Source: Janibacter melonis
Lineage (GTDB): Bacteria > Actinomycetota > Actinomycetes > Actinomycetales > Dermatophilaceae
Reading direction: 5' to 3'
NCBI RefSeq assembly: GCF_020567375.1
Contig: NZ_JAJBZM010000001.1
Coordinates: forward strand, 913,935 to 977,934
Length of the DNA stretch: 64,000 nucleotides
Shown: positions 45,689 to 53,813 of the stretch, piece by piece
Position numbering within the stretch: position 1 is the first letter of the stretch
Layout: every line of letters begins with the position of its first letter
Translations under genes and position numbers: made by a program
Notes under the pieces: model-generated
What the model saw: the letters and a program-made list of their open reading frames with translations, nothing else
The model's database searches: none
Told to the model about the DNA's origin: nothing

Positions 45689-47113
45689 GTGGAGCTGCAG
45701 GACTACATCAGGATCGTCCGGAAGCGATGGATGACGATCCTGCTGACGACGCTCATCGTCGTCGGGCTCGCTGCCCTCTACACCGCGACGGCCACCAAGC
45801 AGTACGCCGCGAAGACTCAGTTCTTCGTCTCGGTCTCGGGTGCCGATGACAGCACAGCTCTCCAGCAGGGCGGCACCTTCGTCCAGCAACGCGTGAAGTC
45901 GTACGCAGAGCTCTTCAACACGCCTAAGGTCCTGGCCCCCGTCGCCGAGGAGCTGGGACAGGGCACGACTGCTGGCGACCTCGAAGGCAAGATCACCGTC
46001 GCCACACCGCCGGACACGGTGATCCTCGAGGCGTCGGTGACCGACGCCGATCCGGGACGCGCCCAGGAGATCGCCGCGGCGATCGGCGAGACCTTCCCGG
46101 CCGTCGTCGACGAGCTCGAGCGCCCCTCCGACAGCAGCCGCCGCAGCCCGGTCAAGGTCAGCCTCGTAGCCCCTGCCGAGACGTCGACCGCCCCGGTCTC
46201 CCCGAACCCGGTGCGCAACCTTGCCCTTGGCCTGGTCCTCGGTGTGCTCTTCGGCCTTGGACTGGCCCTCATCCGTCATCTCATGGACACGACGGTGCGC
46301 TCCACCGACGACGTCGAGGAGATCACCGAGGACCCGATCATCGGCGCGGTGCACTTCGACCCCCGTGCGGGCAAGGAGCCCCTCATCGTCGAGACGGACC
46401 CGACGTCACCGCGGTCCGAGGCCTTCCGCTCGCTGCGGACCAACCTCATGTTCGTCAACGCCACCACCCATCCGCGTACCATCGCGCTCACCTCGTCGAT
46501 CCCCGGCGAGGGCAAGAGCACGACGATCGCCAACCTCGCGCTGACCCTGGCTCAGTCCGGCTCCCGCGTCTGCCTCATCGAGGGCGACCTCCGCCGTCCG
46601 CGTCTGCTCGACTACCTCGGGCTCGAGGGCGCCGCCGGCATCACCGACGTGCTCATCGACCGCGCCACCCTCGACGACGTCATCCAGCCCTACGGCGACC
46701 ACGGCCTCGACATCATCGGAGCCGGCCCCATCCCGCCCAACCCCAGCGAGCTCTTGGCGTCGGACGCGATGTCCATGGCGCTTGCCCAGCTCTCGGCGCG
46801 CTACGACTACGTCCTCATCGACACCCCGCCGGTGCTGCCGGTCACCGATGCGGTCGTCCTGTCGACGAAGGTCGACGGCGTCATCGTGCTCGTGGGGACG
46901 ACGATCGTGCGCAAGGAGCAGCTCGAGGCGACCCTGGACGCGATCAAGGCGGTCGACAACAACCTCCTCGGCCTGGTGCTGAACCGCGTCGGCACGAACT
47001 CCGGCGACGGGGGCGGCTACTACGGCTACTACGACTACCAGTCGGACCCGAGCAAGAAGGCCGATGCGTCGCGCGCTGACAAGCGGCGAGCTCGCGTTCG
47101 TAGCGGTCGCTGA
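45689..47113 (+). CDS. Wzz-type chain-length protein fused to a BY-family tyrosine kinase
   Basis: 474 residues. Wzz domain with membrane helices at about 14-34 and 175-195, then the bacterial tyrosine kinase with Walker A SSIPGEGKSTT (about 269-279), Walker A' CLIEGDLRRPR, Walker B DYVLIDTPPVLP, and a C-terminal tyrosine cluster GGGYYGYYDYQSDP that would be autophosphorylated. Controls length and export of a Wzx/Wzy polymer. GTG 45689 (V-E-L-Q-D-Y-I-R-I-V) chosen because AGGGG lies 8 bp upstream. First gene of the polysaccharide operon. Confidence 0.92.
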   Translation: MELQDYIRIVRKRWMTILLTTLIVVGLAALYTATATKQYAAKTQFFVSVSGADDSTALQQGGTFVQQRVKSYAELFNTPKVLAPVAEELGQGTTAGDLEGKITVATPPDTVILEASVTDADPGRAQEIAAAIGETFPAVVDELERPSDSSRRSPVKVSLVAPAETSTAPVSPNPVRNLALGLVLGVLFGLGLALIRHLMDTTVRSTDDVEEITEDPIIGAVHFDPRAGKEPLIVETDPTSPRSEAFRSLRTNLMFVNATTHPRTIALTSSIPGEGKSTTIANLALTLAQSGSRVCLIEGDLRRPRLLDYLGLEGAAGITDVLIDRATLDDVIQPYGDHGLDIIGAGPIPPNPSELLASDAMSMALAQLSARYDYVLIDTPPVLPVTDAVVLSTKVDGVIVLVGTTIVRKEQLEATLDAIKAVDNNLLGLVLNRVGTNSGDGGGYYGYYDYQSDPSKKADASRADKRRARVRSGR

Positions 47114-47121
47114 GTTCTGCC

Positions 47122-48933
47122 ATGCCAACCTCCCCCAGAAGGTCGGTCCGATGGCTGTGGGCAGCTGTCGACCTGCTCATCGTCGCCGCGTCCGTGCTGG
47201 TCGCCGCCTTCATGCGGTACGACTTCGATGCTGATCTCGCGCTAGCCGGACCCGTCCTCACCCTCGTCGGTGTAGCAGTGCTCGCTCAGCTCGTCCTCGG
47301 ATCGGTCATCGGTCCCTACGCGGTCGGTCACGAGCGTGGTTCGTACGAGGAGATCGTCGACGTCGGCAAGACCGTCATCGCATGGACCATCCCCCTGGGC
47401 CTGGTCGGCCTGTTCGTCCAGTCCCAGTTCGGACCCCGCAGCCTGGCCTTCACCAGTGGTGCCCTGGCGATGCTCGGCATGTTCGGCGCGCGCTTCGTGC
47501 TTCGTACGGCACGCACCAGGCCGGATCAGCTGGCGGATGACCACAAGCGCGTCCTCGTCATCGGGGCAGGTGACGGCGGGCGCCAGGTCGTGCGTTCACT
47601 GGTTCGCGACCGCGGCGCGCGGATGCACCCGGTGGGCATCCTCGACGACGACCCGCGCAAGCGGCGCCTTCGGATCGAGGGCGTCCGCGTCCTCGGTACC
47701 CGCGCGGATCTGGCGGAGGTCGCAACCCGGACAGAGGCGACGACGGTAGCCATCGCCATCCCGAGTGCTGATGCCGAGATGGTCAAGGACGTGCACGACA
47801 CCGCATCGAACCTCGGCCTCGACATCAAGATCCTCCCGCGCACGTTGGAGCTGTTTGGGAAGGCAGACGCGAACCGTCTCCGCTCGCTGAACCTGGCTGA
47901 TCTGCTAGGTCGACGCCCCATCGAGCTGGACCGCACCGCCATCGCCGAGCACATCCAGGGCCAGACCGTGCTCGTCACGGGAGCCGGCGGGTCCATCGGC
48001 TCCGAGCTCTGCCGGCAGATCGCGCGCTTCGGCCCGAGCAAGCTGCTGATGCTCGACCGTGACGAATCCGCGCTGCACGCCACCCAGATCTCCGTGACGG
48101 GCAAGGGGCTGCTCGATGACGACAGCGTCGTCCTGGCCGACATCCGCGACGAGGAGAGGATGCTGGAGGTCTTCACCCAGCACCGGCCGGGCGTCGTCTT
48201 CCATGCAGCCGCGCTCAAGCACCTGCCCCTCCTCGAGCAGTACCCGATGGAGGCGTGGAAGACCAACGTCCTAGGAACCCTCAACGTCCTGCGCGCTGCC
48301 CATGCGGTCGGGGTGCGAACCTTCGTCAACATCTCGACGGACAAGGCAGCCGACCCGAGCTGCGTCCTGGGGTACAGCAAGCGCATCACGGAGCGTCTGA
48401 CCGCCGACTACGCGGCGCGCGACGAGCACACCTACGTGTCGGTTCGATTCGGCAACGTCCTCGGATCTCGCGGATCGGTCATCACCGCCTTCACCGCGCA
48501 GATCGAGCAAGGCGGACCGGTTACCGTGACCCACCCCGACGTCGAGCGGTACTTCATGCTCATCCCCGAAGCTTGTCAGCTCGTCCTTCAGGCAGCAGCG
48601 ATCGGACGCGACGGCGAGGTCATGGTCCTCGACATGGGCCAGCCGGCCAAGATCCTCGACGTCGCCGAGACGCTCATCGAGATGTCTGGCCGGCGCGATG
48701 TCGACGTCGTCTTCACGGGTCTGCGTCCGGGCGAGAAGATGTCCGAGGACCTGTTCACCCCGGGTGAGGACATCCGCACCACCGAGCACCCCCTGGTGAG
48801 CAGCGTGGGAGTTCCTCCCATCGGAGGCGACCTGGTGGGCGAGCTCCTGCATGGCTCGCCAAGAGAGTCCGCGGAGTGGATGGAGTCCGCGTCACGCGAG
48901 CACCTGTCGACGGTGCCGCCGAGGGCTCTGTGA
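47122..48933 (+). CDS. Membrane-bound UDP-GlcNAc 4,6-dehydratase (WbpM/PglF/CapD family)
   Basis: 603 residues. Four N-terminal membrane helices (to about 130), a Rossmann CoA-binding-like middle (VLVIGAGDGGRQVV, about 145), then the SDR catalytic domain with VLVTGAGGSIGSELCRQI (about 283), the variant active site NISTDKAADPSCVLGYSKRITE, and VRFGNVLGSRGSVITAF. Makes UDP-4-keto-6-deoxy-GlcNAc, the precursor of QuiNAc, FucNAc or bacillosamine. With the initiating transferase and SDR that follow, it matches the WbpM-WbpL-WbpV/K set of Pseudomonas O-antigens. Confidence 0.9.
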   Translation: MPTSPRRSVRWLWAAVDLLIVAASVLVAAFMRYDFDADLALAGPVLTLVGVAVLAQLVLGSVIGPYAVGHERGSYEEIVDVGKTVIAWTIPLGLVGLFVQSQFGPRSLAFTSGALAMLGMFGARFVLRTARTRPDQLADDHKRVLVIGAGDGGRQVVRSLVRDRGARMHPVGILDDDPRKRRLRIEGVRVLGTRADLAEVATRTEATTVAIAIPSADAEMVKDVHDTASNLGLDIKILPRTLELFGKADANRLRSLNLADLLGRRPIELDRTAIAEHIQGQTVLVTGAGGSIGSELCRQIARFGPSKLLMLDRDESALHATQISVTGKGLLDDDSVVLADIRDEERMLEVFTQHRPGVVFHAAALKHLPLLEQYPMEAWKTNVLGTLNVLRAAHAVGVRTFVNISTDKAADPSCVLGYSKRITERLTADYAARDEHTYVSVRFGNVLGSRGSVITAFTAQIEQGGPVTVTHPDVERYFMLIPEACQLVLQAAAIGRDGEVMVLDMGQPAKILDVAETLIEMSGRRDVDVVFTGLRPGEKMSEDLFTPGEDIRTTEHPLVSSVGVPPIGGDLVGELLHGSPRESAEWMESASREHLSTVPPRAL

Positions 48934-49994
48934 AACGCGACTTCTTCCGACCCACATCGTCCGCTTGGAGCGCAGCCGCTGCTGCTGCAGTCGCGACGGC
49001 CGGGCTCGGCGGCCCGGTCCGCACGGCGTTGCACCGCTGGGGCACGATGGACGTACCGAACCACCGCTCGTCGCACGCGGCCCCCGTCGTCCGCAGCGGC
49101 GGGGTTGCGCCGATTCTCGGTGCCGGTGTCGCGTCCCTCATCACAGGGCGCAGACCGAGCGCTGCGCGGGGAGTCACCGTGCTCGCACTCGCGGGACTAG
49201 GTCTGGCCGACGACATCAGCGGTGATGTGCCCGCGCGGCTCCGGCTCGCTGCACAACTTGCTCTCGGCGCCGCCCCGTCCGCCCACGGCGGTTGGGATCG
49301 CCCCTTGGCTGCGGTCGCGACGGCTGGTGTCGTCAACGTCGTGAACTTCATGGATGGGATCAACGGCATCACGGGGATGACCGCGGTGGTGTGGGGGGTG
49401 AACGCCATGCTGGTGGAAGACGAGAGTGATGGGGACCTCGCGACCCTAGGTGCGCTCACGGCTGGAGCCGGCCTCGGTTTCCTACCCCACAACGCGCCAA
49501 CGGCCCGCATGTTCCTCGGCGACGTCGGCAGTTATGCCTTCGGCGCTGCGATGGCGGCCGGTGTCCTCAGCCAGCGAAGCCTGGCCGGGCGGTACCGGGC
49601 AGCGGCACCCCTCATTCTTTACGGACTTGATGCTGCGCAAGCCCTGCTGCTTCGGGCAAGAGCAGGGAAGTCGCTGACCGACGCCCATAGAGACCACGTC
49701 TACCAACGACTGGTGGACGGGGGCCGGTCACACATCGAGGTCGCGGCGCTTCACGGCGCGCTGGCCGGCATGATTGTCGCGTCCGCTCGCCGAGTCGGCG
49801 TCGCAGCGCGCGTCACCGAACTCGCCATCGCTGTCGGTTACTTGACCCTCCCCCTCATGCAATCCCGCAGATCAGGAGCGCTCGATGCCCCCCACACCTC
49901 TCGGGAGGGGACTATGACGCCCGTCCAACCCGACGACTCTGGTCGCGTCGAGATCGGTGAACGCACACCTGCTCAGGAAGGTGGCCGGTCGTGA
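48930..49994 (+). CDS. Initiating undecaprenyl-phosphate sugar-1-P transferase (WbpL-like)
   Basis: 354 residues, about nine helices, MraY/WecA superfamily. Motifs GLADDISGD, VVNFMDGINGITG, FLGDVGSYAFG and HRDHVYQRL. Shorter than WecA and lacking its HLHH loop (HRDH instead), so it likely uses a UDP-6-deoxy-HexNAc, as WbpL does. The GTG 48930 start overlaps the dehydratase stop (GTGA). Low identity to the wecA gene at 5505, which probably serves a different envelope glycan. The last 40 residues are a polar tail. Confidence 0.85.
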   Translation: MKRDFFRPTSSAWSAAAAAAVATAGLGGPVRTALHRWGTMDVPNHRSSHAAPVVRSGGVAPILGAGVASLITGRRPSAARGVTVLALAGLGLADDISGDVPARLRLAAQLALGAAPSAHGGWDRPLAAVATAGVVNVVNFMDGINGITGMTAVVWGVNAMLVEDESDGDLATLGALTAGAGLGFLPHNAPTARMFLGDVGSYAFGAAMAAGVLSQRSLAGRYRAAAPLILYGLDAAQALLLRARAGKSLTDAHRDHVYQRLVDGGRSHIEVAALHGALAGMIVASARRVGVAARVTELAIAVGYLTLPLMQSRRSGALDAPHTSREGTMTPVQPDDSGRVEIGERTPAQEGGRS

Positions 49995-51193
49995 AGCTGC
50001 TGCTGGTCACTCACTTCTACCCTCCTGAGATCGGTGCCCCGCAGCGACGATGGGAGGGGTTCGTCGGCCACTGGACAAGGTCCGGGATCGACGTGACGGT
50101 TGTCTGCCCTCTCCCCCACTACCCCGACGGCAAGGGTCGTCCTGGTTCCGTGAAGGCGCACCTTCGCACGCAGACGGGTCAGTACGGGGAGCGCATAGTC
50201 CGCGTGCCGTTCGTCCCCAACGCCAAGTCCGCCGCCGCAAAGCTCGCTGATCACACCCTCGCGGCACTGGCGTCAGTCCCCGCTTCAGCGCTGCGAACGT
50301 TCGACGTCGTCCTCACCTCGGCACCTGGGCTACCGAGCCTCGTGGCGGGCGAGATGCTCGCCAAGGTCCGGAACGTGCCTCACGTCGTCGAGATGCGGGA
50401 TGCATGGCCGGATCTGCTCGACCAGGCCGAGCTGCCCGGTGGGCGCGCGGCGCGCGGCATGGCGCGTGTTGTCACACGAGCCCAGAGCCGCGCGGATCGC
50501 ATCGTGACAGTCTCGGCAGCCTTTGCAGACGTTCTTCGTCATCGCCATCCCGCAGTCCCCGTAGACCACGTGAGCAACGGCATCACGGTGGACAGCGTGC
50601 CCGCGATCGACGGCTCCCCGCTCGGCGAGGGGCCGATCAATGCGCTGTACCTCGGGACGATGGGCGTCAGCCAGGGCCTTCACCATGTGATCGACGCTGC
50701 GTCCATCGCCGGCAGCGATGTCGTGAACTTGACGATGATCGGCGGCGGGAACCAGACCGAGCCTCTTCGCCGACATGCAGCTGAGCTTGGCGTGCCAGTG
50801 ACCTTCAGGCCGCAGGTGAGTGGTGACGAGCTCTGGGCGGCCTATGCGAGTACCGACACCGTGGCAGTGCCTCTTCGCGCATGGCCCGCCTTCGACTACA
50901 CAGTGCCCTCGAAGCTGTACGAGATCTTCGCTGCTGGCGTTCATGTGAGCGCCATGCTGTCCGGCGAGGCGCGAGAGCTGGTTCACAACTCTCAGTCCGG
51001 CTTCTGCGTCCCACCGGAGCAGCCAGCCGCCCTCGCTGCGAAGTGGACCCAGATGCACGACACCCGCACATTGCTCGGGCAGGTGCCGGGAGCAAGCAGA
51101 GATTGGGTGCGCCGACACGCGGACTACGAAGTGCTTGCGGACAGGTACGCCTCGATCCTGCGAGAGACCGTCGACAGGGGGAAGACTCGATGA
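49991..51193 (+). CDS. GT4-family glycosyltransferase (WbuB-like)
   Basis: 400 residues, GT-B fold. N-terminal domain FYPPEIGAPQRRWEGF and VVCPLPHYPDGKG, linker DRIVTVSAAFADVLRHRHP, donor domain LYLGTMGVSQGLHHVIDA, and VPSKLYEIFAAGVHV near the C-terminus, where family 4 enzymes contact the donor diphosphate. The opening segment is the one seen in WbuB-type FucNAc transferases. GTG 49991 overlaps the previous stop. Confidence 0.88.
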   Translation: MKLLLVTHFYPPEIGAPQRRWEGFVGHWTRSGIDVTVVCPLPHYPDGKGRPGSVKAHLRTQTGQYGERIVRVPFVPNAKSAAAKLADHTLAALASVPASALRTFDVVLTSAPGLPSLVAGEMLAKVRNVPHVVEMRDAWPDLLDQAELPGGRAARGMARVVTRAQSRADRIVTVSAAFADVLRHRHPAVPVDHVSNGITVDSVPAIDGSPLGEGPINALYLGTMGVSQGLHHVIDAASIAGSDVVNLTMIGGGNQTEPLRRHAAELGVPVTFRPQVSGDELWAAYASTDTVAVPLRAWPAFDYTVPSKLYEIFAAGVHVSAMLSGEARELVHNSQSGFCVPPEQPAALAAKWTQMHDTRTLLGQVPGASRDWVRRHADYEVLADRYASILRETVDRGKTR

Positions 51194-52140
51194 GGATCGC
51201 GGTTTTCGGCAGCACCGGGTTCGTCGGGCGGGCGGCTACGCGGCGCTTGCATGATGTCGCTGGACACGTGCTCAGCGTCACGTCCCCGCGGTTGTCTACA
51301 GCAGCCCGGGGGGTCTCGGACCTCGAGAAGGCTGCCCTCGCCGTCGATCCGTCACTGATGGAGGACCTGAGTCGAGGCCTGGCCGGGGTGGACGCAGTGG
51401 TCAACTGCGCCGGCCTTGCCCGCCCCACCGCTTCCGCCGACGACGCGCTGTACGGCGCGAACGCACTGCTGCCGGTCGTCCTGTACCGAGCGTCAGCCGC
51501 GGCGGGTGTCTCGCAGTTCGTCCATGTCAGCAGCGCCGCCGTCCTCGGGTCGGGCACCCTACGCGACGGCTGGGACAGTTCTCCCCACACCCCTTACGGC
51601 CTCAGCAAGGCGCTCGGCGAGCAGGGGCTGGAGATGGTCTCGCGCCAGGAGGAGCAGTGCGGCCTTCGCATACTGCGACCCACCTCAGTGCACGGTCCTG
51701 GCCGAGACGTGACGAGGACATTGGTACGGCTCGCACGCTCGCCCGGCGCAACAGTGGCTGGAGACGGCAGCGCTCCCAGCCCACAAGTGCTGGTCGAGCG
51801 AGTGGCGGACATGCTTCACGCCCTTGTCGTGATGCAGGACGTACCGCGGCATCCGCTCGTACAACCGTGGGACGGAGTCACGGTGCGGAGCATCCTCGAA
51901 GACCTCGGTGACGGGTCCCGACCCCGATCACTCCCGATGCCCGTGGCACGATCCTTGGTGATGTTGGGGAGCAGAGTCCCGCACGCCTGGGTCAAAGGAC
52001 AGACACGCCGCGTCGAGATGCTCTGGTTCGGACAGGCTCATGAGGACGGTTGGCTGACCCGACGCGGCCTCGCCGAGCCGCTCGACCGCGACGCCTGGCG
52101 TCAGACGGGCCGGCGAGTTCTTGAAGGTGATCAGCTGTGA
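51190..52140 (+). CDS. NAD-dependent epimerase/reductase (SDR; WbpV/WbpK-like)
   Basis: 316 residues. MRIAVFGSTGFVGRAATRRL nucleotide loop, VVNCAGLARP, HVSSAAVLG and catalytic Tyr-Lys in TPYGLSKALGE, RPTSVHGPG. Atypical extended SDR. By context it likely reduces the 4-keto sugar made by the dehydratase to UDP-QuiNAc or UDP-FucNAc. The stereochemistry cannot be predicted. ATGA overlap at both ends. Confidence 0.82.
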   Translation: MRIAVFGSTGFVGRAATRRLHDVAGHVLSVTSPRLSTAARGVSDLEKAALAVDPSLMEDLSRGLAGVDAVVNCAGLARPTASADDALYGANALLPVVLYRASAAAGVSQFVHVSSAAVLGSGTLRDGWDSSPHTPYGLSKALGEQGLEMVSRQEEQCGLRILRPTSVHGPGRDVTRTLVRLARSPGATVAGDGSAPSPQVLVERVADMLHALVVMQDVPRHPLVQPWDGVTVRSILEDLGDGSRPRSLPMPVARSLVMLGSRVPHAWVKGQTRRVEMLWFGQAHEDGWLTRRGLAEPLDRDAWRQTGRRVLEGDQL

Positions 52141-53813
52141 GCCGGCGTGCGCAGGTAGGCCGCCTCATCAGGACGTTCCGCTACCTCGAGCCCCAGCAGG
52201 TCCTGAGCCGTGCCCGCGAACCTCTTGTCGACCTCGTAGACGCTTCCGGTCCTCGTAGCGGCGCGCCAGTCACAGTGCCGGGGTGGCCGTCGACCTTCAG
52301 CTCCACCGACTCGTTCCTACGGGCCGGTGGACTAGGAGCCGGGGGCGAAGACATCACGCTCCTGGGCGAGAGCCGGACGATGGGGCCTCCTGCTGAGTGG
52401 GACTGGACTGCCCCTGGCGCCTCGCGGCTGTGGCGTTTCCACCTCAACTACTGGGATTGGGCGCACGAAACCCTCACGCACGTCGGGGGCGCGGGTCTGC
52501 TCGAGGAACTCGTCACCGGATGGTGGGGACGGACACGATACGGCCAAGGCGACGAGTGGGAGCCCTACGTCGTCAGTCTCCGGCTGTGGAGCCTGTGCGG
52601 CTTGTGGAATCGCGACTTCTCACCTGCGGGACATGCCACGATCATCTCGGCGGTCTCGACCCAGCAGCACTACCTGTCCCGGCGACTTGAATGGGACGTC
52701 CGCGGAAATCACCTCATCAAGAATCTCAAGGCGCTGTGCGGAGCGGCCGCCTTCCTGGGAGAGCGCGATCGGTTCAGCGACGAGATCGGCCGCGCGTACA
52801 ACGAGGTCTCACGTCAGGTGCTCCGCGACGGCGGCCACGAGGAACGGTCGCCGTCATATCACGCTCAAGTCTTGCTAGACGTCATCGACCTGCGGGATCT
52901 GGCTCGAGCCATGGGTGAGACAGCTGCGGCGGACTCGTTCTCGGAGCTGGCAGCGGCAATGACGCAGTGGTTGTGCTCGATGTCCCCTGGCGACGTTCTA
53001 CCCGCCGTGAACGACGGGTTCCCCCCCTCACCCGAGGTCCTGGACCTCCTCCTGCCAGGTGATCGGCCCCCCGCGCCGACGGTCACGGTGCTGGGCCACT
53101 CGGGGTACGCACGCGTCAAGACCGGAGAATGGGAGCATCTGCTCGATGTCGGCCCGATCGGGCCGCCCCACAATCCCGGCCACGGGCACGCGGACAGTCT
53201 GAGCTTCTTGAGCTGGTACTCGGGCATGCCGGTGCTGGTCGACACAGGCACGTCGACCTATGACGCAGGAACCCAGCGCGCGTACGAGCGATCGACCCGC
53301 GCTCACAACACGGTCGAGGTTGGGTCGCGTGACAGCTCTGAGGTCTGGAAGTCGTTCCGGGTGGGCCGCCGCGCCACGGCATCTCTGGACTCTCTGGATG
53401 TGATGGGTGATCGCGTGACCGTCAGCGCCAGCCATGACGGTTATCAGGTCTCGCACCAGGTGTCTGTCTGTCGCACGTGGGACCTGGGTCCAGAGGGGCT
53501 TCAGATCACCGACCGGCTGCAGGGCCGCGACGTGGACGACAGGACGACCGTGCTGACACACCTCCACCTTCACCCCGATCTCGTCTGGGACGGATCGCGC
53601 GCCTCGAACTCGGCGGACGCATTCACCGTCACATGCCAAGACGAAGCAGGGGAACCCTTGTCCGCCGAGGTCCGCATGAGCCCGGTGGCGACGGGGCTCA
53701 ACAGGGTCCAGGAAGCGGTTCACCTCACGTTCCGGTGGCCGGCCGGGTCACGAAGCATCTCCGTCACGATCGACCACTGCACGCCTATCAAGAAGAAGGA
53801 AGACAAGCCATGA
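52137..53813 (+). CDS. Heparinase II/III-like protein
   Basis: 558 residues. N-terminal alpha-toroid (WRFHLNYWDWAHETL, YVVSLRLWSLCGLWNR) and the heparinase II/III C-terminal domain with PHNPGHGHADSLSFLSWYSGMPVLVDTGTSTYDAG, where HGHAD and Tyr are the lyase positions. No signal peptide, so intracellular despite a lyase-like fold. Such genes recur in polysaccharide clusters next to bi-domain oxidoreductases; they might epimerise uronic residues or trim the polymer. GTG 52137 by GTGA overlap. Confidence 0.82.
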   Translation: MSRRAQVGRLIRTFRYLEPQQVLSRAREPLVDLVDASGPRSGAPVTVPGWPSTFSSTDSFLRAGGLGAGGEDITLLGESRTMGPPAEWDWTAPGASRLWRFHLNYWDWAHETLTHVGGAGLLEELVTGWWGRTRYGQGDEWEPYVVSLRLWSLCGLWNRDFSPAGHATIISAVSTQQHYLSRRLEWDVRGNHLIKNLKALCGAAAFLGERDRFSDEIGRAYNEVSRQVLRDGGHEERSPSYHAQVLLDVIDLRDLARAMGETAAADSFSELAAAMTQWLCSMSPGDVLPAVNDGFPPSPEVLDLLLPGDRPPAPTVTVLGHSGYARVKTGEWEHLLDVGPIGPPHNPGHGHADSLSFLSWYSGMPVLVDTGTSTYDAGTQRAYERSTRAHNTVEVGSRDSSEVWKSFRVGRRATASLDSLDVMGDRVTVSASHDGYQVSHQVSVCRTWDLGPEGLQITDRLQGRDVDDRTTVLTHLHLHPDLVWDGSRASNSADAFTVTCQDEAGEPLSAEVRMSPVATGLNRVQEAVHLTFRWPAGSRSISVTIDHCTPIKKKEDKP

